A DNA stretch of 64,000 nt from NCBI GenBank assembly GCA_029582265.1, contig CM055823.1, forward strand, positions 930,001 through 994,000, read 5' to 3'. Under the pieces are notes generated by a model. The model saw only the letters and a list, made by a program, of their open reading frames with translations. It was not told where the DNA came from and ran no database searches. A program made the translations under genes and the position numbers. Below, piece by piece: positions 42,206 to 54,271 of the stretch. This DNA is from Zoroaster sp. YZ-2022 (Eukaryota; Echinodermata; Asteroidea; Forcipulatida; Zoroasteridae). Every line of letters begins with the position of its first letter. The stretch's first letter is position 1.

Positions 42206-43290
42206 TCACAAGCCAAGTGATTTTGATACTGATAACATATCACTGACGCTATCGTTGACATACCCGTCTTTCGCATTCTCGGACTTCCACCGTCCGTGTC
42301 TCTTAAATAATCTATCTGGAACGCCCGATTGGGCGGCAACCGTGGCACCCCCTGCCCTGAGACTATGCAATCCAAACTTGGAAACATCATCCACTACCGG
42401 CCGAAGGGCATCTAATACCACTTCTCTGACACGGGTATACGACATAGGCTGATTGGTTTCTCTGAGTTTGTAGCCTTCTCTTACTTTTGATAAGCTACGG
42501 AATATAAATGAATCTGGACTTTGGACCTGGGCAAGTGATATATATATGTCTTAAGCATTTCAACTGGGCAATATTTGGAATAAGATTTACTTATAACAAG
42601 TGACCTTCCTTCATGATAAATATCCGTTTTGCTTGATGGAATAGACAATTTTAAACCTTGGTCGTTAAATGTGACGTGACCTAACCGTATGGATGAAAGT
42701 TCATTAAACCTGAGGAAACCCGAGTAAGCTAAAAGACACATTACAACTGTCCTTATAGACTTTAGATTAGCTACTGTAAGGTCTGAATGTTGCTTAATAT
42801 GCAAGTCTACCATCTCTTAATATACAAGGGGTTACAGGTTCTTTTTTTTTCTGTTTAGGTATCGAAAGTGATCTTCGGAGCCCTTCCGAAGTATATATTT
42901 AACTGTAGGCGATTGAGTGGGATCATCAACTCCAGCTGTCTTGTGAGCCCATGAAATAGCCGATATGGCTTCTAATTATGGGGGCTGGTGAACGACATGA
43001 CTTATTGAGAAAAACTAGATACAATGAAATATGGTAGGGGTCTGCCTGAATAGATTTCATATCATATTTCTTTGCCCATTCAGACCACTTATTAAATGCG
43101 CACGAATATGCCTTAACTGTGGAATCTGCTCTTGACTTTAGGATAATTTGTGGTAACTCTTCAGCAAGATCTCTCAGATCGTCACAAATGTCCTGTCGCT
43201 TTTCTGTCCATATGCCAGTGTCGAATATGACCTGTGAAATGCATAAACACCGAAATATACATGTATGTTAAAGTTACTTCCTTAAATGTT
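42206..43290 (-). pseudogene. Tyrosine recombinase of the YR retroelement
   Basis: Starts near 43290 with the helical core-binding part (STVKAYSCAFNKWSEWAKKY). After a frame change it goes through RKKEPVTP, then 42813-42481 (VVMCLLAYSGFLRFNELSSI, with the first catalytic Arg in LRFNEL), then 42445-42206 (LHSLRAGGATVAA, carrying H-x2-R, and GRWKSENAKDGYV, with the catalytic Tyr). Inserts the circular cDNA in place of an integrase. At least two frameshifts. Confidence 0.85.
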
Positions 43291-43506
43291 ATTTGTATCT
43301 GTAAAATCCAACCTCAGTGCTAGAATTTTGCTTCTGACAATATTGCCGAGAAATTCAATATTTCCTCCTCTACTCCGGAATAAAAATTCCGCTGTCTCTT
43401 GAATTTCATAAATTTCTACCACTGCTCTTATTGGATTATAAACCGTCTGGGAAGAGCATTGGCCAATATGGCGCAGAAAACCATCGTGGACAAATCAATG
43501 TCCCAA

Positions 43507-45614
43507 CTACCTTGTATTTTCCATATGTTTAAGGACTCTGGGTATCAAAGAGATTGGGGGAACAATCCAATTGTTTTCATCTTTCCAGTTAACTGTAAAT
43601 GCGTCTATTTCTTCGCATCCTGGATTCCAATACCGGGAATTGAATCGAGGGGTTTTGTTATTGTAGTAACTGGCAAATCTGTCCACAGAATGTGGACCCC
43701 ATAGATTATCCAGAAACAAAAAAACTTGTTCCGAGACTGCCCAATCATCTTGATCAATAATTCTACTAAGTTTATCTGCTCTCGTTTTTTGTTCTTGGGA
43801 CCCATTCCATTTCGATGTGAATATTATGACACAGACATGTCTTACAAATACTCAAAGCAATCTCCTGTAAATCTTCCTTCATACTGCCTCTGGTTGTTAT
43901 TCTAGCAACAGCCTGGTTATCTGTAAACCACTTAGTCCTTCGGCAGGACAATTTTGTTACAATAGACTTGAGAACTAAATCTACCGCCTTAAGCTCTCTC
44001 CATGTGGAGCTCTTTTTGGCGTCATTGCCATCCCACATACCTTGAACAGTTTCTTCTCCTGTATCTACCAGATACCCACCAAAACCTGTGGAACTTGCGT
44101 CCGAGTAAACTATCTTAGAGCATTCCTTGCGAATTCCTATCGCACCTACATTCATTGTATCTATGTTCCTCCTCCAGAAGTCCAGCTCACTCTTTGCGTC
44201 TGCTGAAATGCTTACCTTTGAATCCCACGCGAACCTAGATTCAATGCACAAATGCAAATATTTGGTCATTACATTAGACACATTGCCCGTTACCAAATTG
44301 GTTGACATTATTTTACCTACAAGTCTGGCCAGAGACCTTGCTGTCGTTATACCTGAACTGATTGATTGGATTTCTTGTTTTATGCTCAAAATGCATCTCT
44401 GTGGTACACAGAAAACCCCCGATTCTAAATTTATTTCATAACCTAACCATACTGCCGACTTTGCTGGTGTCCAAACACTCTTGAACATTAGGAATAAAAC
44501 CTGAGCGGATAATATCTTCTTTCACCTGTTTACTGGCTAATAACGCTTCTGATAAGGTAGGTGCAAAACCTAAACCATCGTCTAGGTAAACTAATATTGA
44601 TTTACCTTCACCCCGCCACTTTTTTACTAGCGGTCTCATGAGTTTTGTAAATATAAACGGTGCAGAAGACAGGCCGAAGGGTAGCTGTTTGAACCTATAG
44701 AATGACTGCACTCCTTGAACTTCCCATGCGAAACCCAAGTACTTCACATGTTCTGGCCATACGTCAACATGGTGATAACCTGATTTGAGATCAAACTTGA
44801 AAACATAACCACCCTTTCGTAAAAACATGAGCGCAGTGCGCATGTCTTCATATTTTACGGACACTTTCTCCAAATATTCGTTAAGTAACCTCAGGTCCAA
44901 GATCAGACGTTTCTTTTCGTTACTCTGAACTGATACTGTTAGAGGACTAACAACCTTAGGTCTGACCTTTGTCACCTCTATAGTACCTAATTTAAGTAAA
45001 TCTAGAATAGCTTTGATGACAAATTCTTTATGATTCAAGGACGATTTGTTGTTTTTGCTAAGCATAGCCGGGGGCTCAGAATGAAGAAGTAATATATAAC
45101 CTTGTTCCACAACTTTTAATATAAAATCAGGTGCAGAAATAGACCGCCAAAATGAACTATGATCTCTCAACCTGCCTGCAACTTTGATACTTAGCTCTGC
45201 ATTTTGTTCATATTCAAAATAGTTATCAACTACATATTGAGGGTGAAAATCTGTATTTTCTATATCACAATCTTCAACAGACTTAACTTTAATGGCCTGA
45301 CGTTCCTGCGACTTCGGTTGATGGCTTGAGGAAATTGAATCTGGTTGGGCATGTCGCCTTCCAGTGAGTGAAGCTGCCACACACGAAGCATGCTCCTCCT
45401 CTAACTCTGTTGAGACTGGTATCATATGGGGGAAATTGACGTGAGCGACGAAAAGAACTACCGCTACTACCAGCGGGCTCCATGTTCCCGCTGTTATCCC
45501 ACTTAAACCGCTTCTGTTGCTGAACTGATGTCGATGCGGCCACTTTCTTTTGCTTGATCTTCCTTCCAGCCCTGTTCTCCGCTCTGTTGATTTTCTGATC
45601 GTCATCATCATCAT
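43507..45614 (-). pseudogene. Reverse transcriptase and RNase H of the YR retroelement
   Basis: RT: FKFDLKSGYHHVDVWPEH (motif A Asp), LPFGLSSAPFIFTKLMRPL (motif B), VYLDDGLG (catalytic YLDD), up to about 44436. A frame change at about 44470 leads to RNase H: YSDASSTGFGGYL (first Asp), STWRELKAV (Glu), WFTDNQAV (Asp), EWVPRTKNE. After another shift at about 43780 the C-terminal tail SVDRFASYYNN-x-PRFNSRYWNPG ends at 43507. Typical of DIRS-like polyproteins. The gag/RT overlap is in different frames. Confidence 0.9.
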
Positions 45615-46428
45615 CTGCTAGCTGATGTGCCTCGTACTCGGAGACTGTGACCCAGCCGTAAGTACTAGAATCTGCCAATCTGATCAATTTCTGACGTCTA
45701 TAAGTGCGACTGCTTTCTTCAAATCGGCTTGTAGATCCAGCTGAGCCGAGTCGCTGCAGTCATCTGCTTTCTCAAGAGCTGACTGAATGGTATCTCTAAC
45801 TTCTCTGTGTAAGAGGATTATGAAACCCAATTGCCATCATTATATATAATTTTGTATAAATTAGTATTTATATATTTTTTAAGGTGTGGAACTCGTGCCG
45901 TACCAACGTGAAGTGAAGACCTTACAACACTGCCCACTACTTAAGTACTTGCTCATGCACCGTGAAGAAAGAAAAATATATTCTAATTCGCACCTGGTCG
46001 CTCAACCGAATATATTTAAATTTCTTCCCTAAACACGCATACATGTAACAAAGAACAACCAGGACACCAGAATGCGTTTGTGTTGGTGTATTCGGCACAA
46101 ACACATGAAGGTTAAAGAAGGTTGGAGGGTAAATTTTAATTGGGGCTTTTAAATCCACAATCAACCTAATTTGATGACACATGTTACACTTCATTGATAC
46201 TTGCAGGTTAAACTCAAACTGCCTCTGATTTCCCTCTCTACGCCACTTAGCTTTTGTTGCGTCCTTCAACTTCTGCGTCAGCGAAGATGTCGATTTGGAA
46301 TGCAAATCCAAAAACTCTGCTTTGGTGTTGCTTAGTTTTCGATCAAAGACTTGCGAAAACTCGGATAGCATAGACCTGATGTCTTCCTTGGTAGCTGGTT
46401 GGTCGTTGTTGGACATTATTGGTTGCAA
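45289..46428 (-). pseudogene. gag-like gene, interrupted by an insertion with a B-A repeat junction
   Basis: N-terminal part (46428 to about 46200): ATG, helical, NNDQPATKEDIRSMLSEF, ending near GNQRQFEFNLQV. C-terminal part (about 45830-45289): REVRDTIQSALEKADD, a frame change, IRLADSSTYGWVTVSEYE, and a CCHC knuckle, CFVCGSFTHWKATC. Between them about 370 bp of non-gag sequence contains repeat B joined to repeat A. Nucleocapsid role is from family knowledge. Confidence 0.65.
45873..46100. repeat. Joined B-A terminal repeats inside gag
   Basis: B (46022-46100) abuts A (45873-46024) with no spacer. The outer A is at 46471-46622 and the outer B at 41858-41936. In linear order on the minus strand: A, gag N, B-A, gag C, RT, RNase H, YR, B. 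Confidence 0.9.
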
Positions 46429-46622
46429 CAGAGTCGTGTATAAGGTGTAGAATAAGTGTCGACTGCATGATATTTTTTAAGGTGTGGAACTCGTGCCGTA
46501 CCAACGTGAAGTGAAGACCTTACAACACTGCCCACTACTTAAGTACTTGCTCATGCACCGTGAAGAAAGCAAATATATTCTAATTCGCACCTGGTCGCTC
46601 AACCGAATATATTTAAATTTCC

Positions 46623-47009
46623 TGTGTGCAGTGTTTTGTAATAATGTTGTGCAGTGTTTTGTAATAATTTATTTCTACTTAGGGTATGCAGCGTTCGCGC
46701 TTTATGTATATAGGCCTAATTTCATATAATGTATGCATAATACTCATAATATATTCAGTCTCGACCATTGCGTCTTAAGGCCGGTTCATACTTCACGCAA
46801 AAGCGAATGCGAAGCGAATTTTAGGAAGGCGTTTAGTGAATGCATTTAAATGCTAAACACCATTTTTACAGTGTAACCAATATACCACTAGGGATTGAAG
46901 ACATTACAACAATGGAGACGAAAATGTGTACGTGCAGAACGTTTACATGGTGAGCCGGCGATACGTCGCCTCAATTTGACCTTTATGATCGACTACGGAG
47001 CACAATTTT
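46623..47009. other. No gene seen
   Basis: Direct repeat GTGCAGTGTTTTGTAATAAT at 46625 and 46648. Otherwise unremarkable. Confidence 0.4.
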
Positions 47010-47345
47010 TTTTAAATACTTTTTTCTTCTCCTTCTGCTTCTTCTTCTCAGTGAGACTTATCCAACAAAAAACATAGTTGCAAAGTTCACAGCACCTTAA
47101 AACTGAACACATACTTAGACCTTAACAGGTTGTGTCCTAAGGTGTGACGTCATGGTGAGGTCATCGGATATCGAATTACACTAAATAAAAGTTTAATATT
47201 TCAAAAAATCATATCTCATGAACCCCAAAATATATTTTCACAATCTTTTCATCATCTTAAAGATCTTGAATTATGTGACATTTCGTTCACAGACATGACC
47301 CCCAATCTGACCTCTCCTTCTGGTCGAAACTGGAAGTGTAAGTGA
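47010..47345. repeat. Copy of the foldback/satellite family
   Basis: CTTCTCCTTCTGCTTCTTCTTC, then GACGTCATGGTGAGGTCATC, CATATCTCATGAACC and GACCCCCAATCTGACCTCTC. Closest in text to the 27846-28410 copy. Confidence 0.6.
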
Positions 47346-49684
47346 AAAAAATATTCGGAAGCACTATTCCTACAGTCGCAAGTCAAGTCGCACGCCGAAC
47401 TGAACATGTACGGCCGTATTAGCACCGTGCATGGGCTGTTGAGGGCACAATTGTTAGATCACTGTGGGCGAAAGGGCAGCGACAGTGCGTCGCGTTTGGC
47501 GTATTTTGCAGTCGATGTGCATACGCGCGGAATATCGCCAGCAATCATTGGTTGGTAGAAGTACACGCGCGCTTAGTAACATAAAGTATACGCACAACGC
47601 TTACACGACGAAAAAGTAGCTATCAAGGTTCAGACAACTTATAACTTCACGTTGACATGAAGGTAAATATATTTAACGTCATCAAATATAGGATTACATC
47701 AAATAGAGGTTTAATATTTGTTTAAATCATTTCTGATCTGACCTTTACTTCTGGTCCAAGCAGGAATTTAAAATTCACGCAAGAAAAATTTACCACTTTG
47801 CACCAAAAACCTGGAATGATGGCTCACAACCACAATGTGTATCTCTTGTTATTAAAAAAAAATTTAATACATAAAAATGTTATTTATCCAGAGCATATTG
47901 TCTGATGTAGCTTTACAGTGAAGTCCAAATAATTTATCATATAGGCCTATTTTGTTTGTTAGAAGTTCAGAAGTATACTTCTCAAAACAATTTAGGGAAC
48001 ACCGGAATAATCTCAGTTGAAGCAAGATCATTTATTTCAGATAAACACAATGTTTCACAGAATTGATGAGAAACAACTGCGCAATGAAACAGATGATAAA
48101 GGATGCATGTAGTGATTACACATTTCATGACATGACTACTGGGAGAGGGGGTTGCAAATGAAAATCCCGGTTCATGGAACATTTCAAACCTATTTGATGT
48201 TAAAAATCCTGTGTTCCCTAAATTGTTTTGAGTAGTATATATTCATGTCAGATTCTGGTACGGCCGTCGCGGTATGGCATTCGCATACAGAAAGTCAGCA
48301 ACGCAAAGAAACGAGCGTGGAAAATTTCTCCTTTTTTACATGATGTTGGGCCACAAATGTTCCTTTCTGAAGTCATCATCTCTCAATATAACAAACTTGA
48401 AGAATTACTACAAGTTAAGGTATGACATTCGTTTTTCTGTGGGAAAATGCGTGAAAATTTACACCATTCTCATTGAATGCGGCATTATACGTACATATGT
48501 GTACAGCGTACATGTACACTTGTACAGCGTACATGTCCCGCAGTATTACATGAGTATGCGTGTGTATTTTACATAACCTAAGGAGCATATACTATAAAGT
48601 GTATGGTCCGCGCACAATATTAACTGTTTCTGCAATATAGAGTTGACATATACAATTATTTTAAAAGGTACTTTTATAACTAATTCCGGAATAATTGTGA
48701 ATGGTATGGAGGTATTGTGAGAACGCTCGCCCATGCACAACAATTACAACAACTATCTCTGAAGTGTCTTCAATGAAAACTCATATTCTGAACTAAAGTA
48801 GGTACTAACGTTATTTTTTCATGATCATGAGGAAGTACTATTATTTCAAATAATTTTATGACTTTCAAATTACCTGATGTGACCTTTACAAACAGGAACT
48901 TCAGTTTCAACACATTCTAGCACAAAAAGTATAGGTATTTTGAAGATGAATTTGCTATTGTCATGATAAAATACGTCAAACATTTTCCAAAAAATATTAT
49001 TATGACGTCATCAATAAGTTTTTCACTGAACTGGAAGTTTACTCGAACACCTAGTGTTCGAGTAATTGAGATTCCACATGGTGTCACCGCAATTAGTCTT
49101 ACTTATCATCCTCACCATGCAAAGCTACAAGTTTTACCTAGTGTTTGTTAAAAACCAAACACTTCAGTTTTTTGTTTTGTTTTGCTATGAAACGATGTCC
49201 AATTGCAGCCCAAATTGCTGGATCGATTGGAATTCTGCCGCACTTTGTTTTAAACGACTTTTTTACATAGGGTTGTGAACGTTTGCCTGATTTGTGTGTA
49301 GGCCTATGGGGTATTCCACTTATTCAAAAGCAATTAAAGCCATATTATTTATGTGCAAAGCCATATATAAAGGACCAAAAACAAATACACAAAGTACAAA
49401 CAAATAAATATATTTGTAGCTTTGCATGGGGAAAAGGAGACTGTTTGCGGTGACACCATGTGAATTCCTCAATTCAGTAACTACTTCTGAAAAAAAATTA
49501 TGGTTACCGTAACTCGACGTTTCGATCAGTACGCTGTGATCGTCTTCAGGAGAGGGTCAAAAACAAACATAGGCCTATAAAGGACAAAAACAAATATATA
49601 TGCCTAAGTCTTGCACAGCGCCCTCTGTCTGCATTTGACGTGACGTCAAATAATATTGAAGACGTTGAAGTTTTATATACATGT
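47346..49684. other. No gene seen; fragments of repeats
   Basis: Inverted text at 47985-48240 (TCTCAAAACAATTTAGGGAACACCGG and, in reverse complement, near 48213-48237) suggests a foldback element of about 260 bp. Repeated GTACAGCGTACATGT at 48500-48535. A CGAACACCTAGTGTTCG palindrome at 49044-49060 is an end of the foldback family. Confidence 0.45.
47975..48240. repeat. Foldback element, about 260 bp
   Basis: ACTTCTCAAAACAATTTAGGGAACACCGG at the left end matches the reverse complement of TCCTGTGTTCCCTAAATTGTTTTGAGTAGT at the right end. Imperfect arms of about 28 bp; no ORF. Confidence 0.6.
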
Positions 49685-49692
49685 ATTATTGA

Positions 49693-49881
49693 CAGTGGCG
49701 TAGCCAAGACTTTTTCAGTGGGGGGGCAGAGGGGGCATTACTTTTCAGGGTGGGGGGCCAGGGTATGGTTTTTCCCTTTCTCTGGCTTTTTTTTGGGGGC
49801 ACTATGAGGATTCTTCGTGGAGGCACCTGGGGAACTGAAATTTGTGGGGACGTGCCCCCCAGCCTCCCCCCGGCTACGCTG
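49693..49881. mobile_element. 189-bp hAT-type MITE
   Basis: Starts CAGTGGCGTAGCC and ends GGCTACGCTG. Flanked by an 8-bp direct repeat, ATTATTGA (49685-49692 and 49882-49889). The right end has lost part of the perfect inverted match. G/C-rich runs inside. Confidence 0.85.
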
Positions 49882-49889
49882 ATTATTGA

Positions 49890-50782
49890 GGACGTAAGCT
49901 TCATGTAAAAGACGTTAGCCGTAGATTGGTCCTCGGGTTGAGCACGAAGATACCGCCCGATTTCCAGCACTTTGAAATTTCCGTTTTGCTGATTTCAGTA
50001 CGGTGGCCCTGAACGAACAAACTACGGACTGAGATACAATACAAAAAACACCGCTTATTGTCGGTGAATAATGTTAGAAAGCTGCCATCGCTGTGACGAT
50101 GAGTTACACAAAAGCAACACATATATGTAATGGTTAATTTCTTATTTAGATAAAGTGAACTGTAAAGTCAAATAATATGGTTTCCATCAAAATAATACAC
50201 TTTTTGATTCAACCATCACATACTAGCATTCAAAGCCTCAGAAGCTTGAGTTTGGGAATCAAAACGAAAAAATGCTCATAATCTAAAGCAAATAAAACAA
50301 AATGGTATATTTAACAATACTACTTGTACCATGGAGGAAGGAACCTTCATCCATACTTGTACTAGCTAGTACTACTAGTATTAGCCACGATATATAACGC
50401 AGCTCTTACTTTTATTGACTTAAATTGATATGTGATTACATAAATTATTCATTTTGCTGGAGGTTTATGAATAATTCTGTAGTAGCGTCCTCAGAACGGA
50501 CTGGAAAATGCGCTCGTGTTCTGGGATGCCACGAAAGGCTATCCTATTCGTAAGTCGATACGTAATTCCTTGGTTTTAAAGTTCAAAAGCACTTCTTGAG
50601 CCAGATATTGGCTTTGTAATTTATTGCGTAAATCCTTAAAGAAAAGGGTGGTCAATGAATTTCCAGTGACTAGTGGGCTTCTGATGATCGTAGGAGCCAG
50701 CACGTGCGAAGTGGGCGTGGTGATGTTGGAATAACATCACACTTACCATACTCACGAAAGCAGGGAACATTATACAAATATA
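49890..50782. other. No gene seen
   Basis: A GTACTAGCTAGTACTACTAG palindromic patch near 50355. No coding signal. Confidence 0.4.
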
Positions 50783-50922
50783 ACATGGTTTGAGGGTGGA
50801 CAGTCGATATTATCTCCCCGAGGACGAGGTATTGGAAGTTGACTCAAACTAGTTTGTCAACTTCCAATACCGAGGGGAGCTAATATCGACTGTCCAACTC
50901 GAACCATGTTATATTTGTTTTA
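50783..50922. repeat. Long palindrome
   Basis: Arms AACATGGTTTGAG, GTGGACAGTCGATATTA and GGTATTGGAAGTTGAC on the left are matched in reverse order and complement on the right (GTCAACTTCCAATACC, TAATATCGACTGTCCAAC, GAACCATGTT). Arms of about 65 bp with a spacer of about 12 bp (TCAAACTAGTTT). Confidence 0.9.
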
Positions 50923-50924
50923 CT

Positions 50925-51257
50925 ATACCTCATACATATTCAGTTGCCATTACAATAATAAGGAGCTCGGGAAAACGCGAATTGACATTTACGTGTGCCG
51001 CCATCTTTTCATGTGTATGTAGCTAGGGCGATGTTCGCGCGTGCGTACTACACCCGTGCGACTGTTCCCCGATTGCTTCGTAAAGCACTTGCGTAGTAGA
51101 CTGACGCCTATGCGACAGTCTACTACGCATACGTATTTACCCTGTGCGTGAATACTCGTGGGCGCTTGGTAAACAGCCAAAATAGCATCTGGCACGTGAT
51201 GGTGAATGGACCAGTGAGAATTCGGCTCTCGATCATGAATATGTATGAGGTATAGTA
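50925..51257. repeat. Second inverted repeat next to the palindrome
   Basis: CTATACCTCATACATATTCA at 50925-50945 is the reverse complement of 51237-51256. A smaller palindrome, AGTAGACTG...CAGTCTACT, lies at about 51095-51126. Together with the palindrome this makes a nested set of foldback structures. Confidence 0.75.
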
Positions 51258-51688
51258 ATAGAAGATAGAACATACACATGTGCACATACGCGACATATGT
51301 GACGTGACTCGTACTCGCACTCATCAAAAAGTACTCACGCTACACGTAAAATTCCATAGTGTACTCTGTATTGGTATTTGAAAATAATGTTAACAATTTG
51401 TGTTATCTTCCTCTGCCAGTAAAAGCAACGGGGTAGAACAACTCTGCGACACTTTTGAGACGGTGGTGGACGTGGCAGCACACCGGTCCTTTTCCGTTGT
51501 TTTCAATTCGCATGCTCAAAGCGAATACTACAGTGAACCATTTCAAATTTGTAATACATTTCACGTTTTCTCAAAAATTACAGCATGTTTGGTTTATACC
51601 ATCATCGCCAACTTCACATAGGCCTAGTAAGTTTTTAGATTAACTATGATTCAGTCATTTTTGTAATTACTAAAGGTCTACCCTCCAT

Positions 51689-52207
51689 TTAAGTTGTTAA
51701 CATTGTCATCGCTGGTACAATGACATGACCATCGACCTCCATCAATTCCCTACTGGTCACATTGAATAGCAGGTCCTTAACAACGCCCCGACGATCCACT
51801 CGTACCTCGACAAACCGAAAAACCATGGGGCAACCTTTTAGGGACGATTCGGCGACAAGGTCTTCTGTGGTGTTGTCATGCGTTAGCCGCATGTGAAGCG
51901 CGAGTGTCCCGGCAACGTACGTCTCGTAGATCATGAAGAAACGTCTCTTCTTATAAAGTAGTCTGGCCACCGGGAGCGCTGGATCTATTCGGCAGTTTAG
52001 CAATTTCCGTGGGTCTACTTTTCGTATCAGCACATTGTGGATGCTCAGCTTGAAAACGGTCTCGTACCCTCCACCTGGCGTTTTTCCTTGGGGACGCTTG
52101 TAACATCTTGATATTTGCTCAATCTGAAAGCTATTTGGGCCGTTGAATGATGATACTTCCTCGCGTATAATGATTTCTTTGACAGGGATGTGGAGTCTTT
52201 TTCGCAT
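51689..52207 (-). CDS. Unassigned 172-codon ORF, possibly a real exon
   Basis: ATG start; balanced, non-repetitive composition and GC-rich third positions unlike its AT-rich surroundings. It contains a GKTPGGGYETVFKLSIHNVL segment (20 residues of the middle), several basic clusters (LLYKKRRFF) and alternating hydrophobic strands. I do not recognise it. No related frame next to it. It may be a single-exon host gene or an exon; the ORF ends TAA-like at 51689. A family search is needed to go further. Confidence 0.4.
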   Translation of the reverse strand: MRKRLHIPVKEIIIREEVSSFNGPNSFQIEQISRCYKRPQGKTPGGGYETVFKLSIHNVLIRKVDPRKLLNCRIDPALPVARLLYKKRRFFMIYETYVAGTLALHMRLTHDNTTEDLVAESSLKGCPMVFRFVEVRVDRRGVVKDLLFNVTSRELMEVDGHVIVPAMTMLTT

Positions 52208-54159
52208 AAGATGCCGTCTATTGATTGGATGGTAACAAATAACAATGAATTTTTGAGAACATTGTGTGATATTCTGTGAAATTTTGAAAACACTGAGCCA
52301 GATTATGAGGAAATTTGGGAGCTTGGGAAATGTTTTGGAACATTTTGAGCAAATTTTGGGGAAAGGTTTTGAAAATGTTGAAGCTCTGATAGACTTGAAC
52401 TATTATTTTCAGTGTATATAAAGGGCTGTGTTTGTTTAACTTACTGACAATTTGTGTTGCTGTTTTATCACCCCCCCCCCCCCCCACGGATTAACGCCCA
52501 TGATGGATTTGAAATTAAACAGTGTTTTTCTTATTAAACTACACGAGAACAAAATGTTGTCCATATAGGGAATATAACACAAACAAGTTTTGGGTTTGGG
52601 TGTGTAACTTCTATAATAAGACTGGGTTCACCCCTATATTTTTCACCCTCGTCTGAATACCACCAAAAGGTCAGCTGGAGGCTTTGTCTTCTGCTTCTCC
52701 GCCGATATGTGTGTCACCCTCTAGCTCTATCAGCCCTTACTCGTTTGCCACACCATGGCCCAGCTAGTGCGCTGGCGCGTCGGCCCTATATGTCTTGACC
52801 AGCAAAGGCATTGAGTTTATACAACTATTCTCATTGTCTCCTTCAAGATGATGGCCTAATAAACCAGACCGGTTTTTGGCACTTCGTAGATGGCCTGGAC
52901 CAGACCGGTCCATGAGCACGTACCAGTGGCCCAGCCATTCAACACCAAGCCAGTGACGAGTCATCCATACTGCTGTCCACGGCCCACAGTATCTATAAAA
53001 AAAAACACCCTGGTCAAGACGCGGTATTTTTATGAACTGTTATGTTTTGTGGGTCCATGGTTACAAATACAGCATTGAAAACGGTGATAAAATACCACTA
53101 GGTAGGCCTACATTAACCTAAATCACGTCCACTTATCATGACTATGCCACGCCCCTGACTACGTTAAAATACCTAATTGCATTAACGCTTTATCGTCTAA
53201 AATTTGCTTCTTCCTATCACCTTGAAACTTGGTTTGTTTTTATAACAAATCCTTTACTATATTGACAGGGCATGGATGCAACGGATAGTTTTTGAACGAA
53301 TGCATTATATATTTATGAATATTATTTGTATTTATGTGTCCAACAAATCATTTTAGGAAAACACCAAAGTTGGCGACTATTTCAGACAAATTACGGAAAC
53401 TTGCATTTTTCCTACAAATTACGGAGCACATGAAGTGCCATCCGACTTGTTGAGATCCTGAGATAATTTATCTCGGGATGACGACATCATCAACGTAGAA
53501 TGATGACATTCAGACATAATTTATCTCAGGATGATGACATCCTGAAAGTAGGATGTCATCATACCGAGATAATGTATCGTATGGGTTTGTGCAAAGAAAG
53601 CACCTACCTTAATAAGGTCAAATGTTGCTGCACCAATTCCAAAACTGTTCGTGCAAAAGCAAAACTACCCAGCGCGTTAGAAAATTGAGGACAGAAAAAT
53701 GTGGTGCGCTTTCATTTTGGGGGTTTCCCGGATCGAAATTTAAGTTTGCAGCCATATTCTTTCAGGATGTCGACATCCATAAATACATTATCTTGGAAAG
53801 ACTATATTTTCACTTATCCTACTGCTTTTGTGTATGAATATATTTGATTTCAAGTTCTCGTGATTTTTTTATACAAAATATTTCCATTTGATTTAGGGCA
53901 ATTCGACACAGATTACGTAATCCTGACATCATTATACGAGTTTTTACATTTTCATGATAGGTATTTGAAATTTAAATTCGAACATTTCAATAGATGTTTG
54001 GGCTTGACCCGATCCGAACACCTAATAAAAACGTCAATTGCAGTAGGTGTTCACCTACTTATGTAGGGATTTAACGTGTTAACAAGCAATTGCCACCAAT
54101 TTTCATAAAGAAATGAATTTCAATAAGATTTTTCAATCACATATTTTGTTTGTTAGCAG
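52208..54159. other. No gene seen
   Basis: C run at 52471-52485. At 53455-53580 a foldback cluster of ATCTCGGGATGATGACATC-type words in both directions. A CGAACACCTAATAAAA end of the foldback family near 54017 and AGTAGGTGTTCACCTACT at 54041. Confidence 0.45.
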
Positions 54160-54271
54160 GATGATATTGAGCGGGAGATTAAGGAGTTTGAGTTGGCTCT
54201 CCTTGCCAGGAATGAAGACGAGATGAAGGGGAAGGAGAGAGCCGCAGTTGATCTATTTACTCTATTTACTC
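54160..54271 (+). CDS. Exon-like segment of a host gene
   Basis: 112 nt bounded by a good acceptor (TATTTTGTTTGTTAGCAG) and donor (GTATGT). One open frame encoding a highly charged helix (DDIEREIKEFELALLARN, then EDEMKGKERAAVD). Not recognised. No partner exon seen within the window. Confidence 0.4.

Larger units (their letters stand above)
41858..46622 (-). mobile_element. Tyrosine-recombinase retrotransposon (DIRS/Ngaro-like)
   Basis: On the minus strand: gag, RT, RNase H, tyrosine recombinase. Split direct repeats: A at 45873-46024 and 46471-46622 (152 bp each), B at 41858-41936 and 46022-46100 (79 bp, identical). Direct, not inverted, repeats favour a Ngaro/PAT-like structure over classic DIRS. 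ORFs are broken by several frameshifts. Confidence 0.85.

Noticed and set aside
49500..49560. Possible Penelope-like fragment (ACGTTTCGATCAGTACGCTG text)
   Set aside because: Text seems familiar from dispersed repeats, but no RT or endonuclease motif is present nearby.
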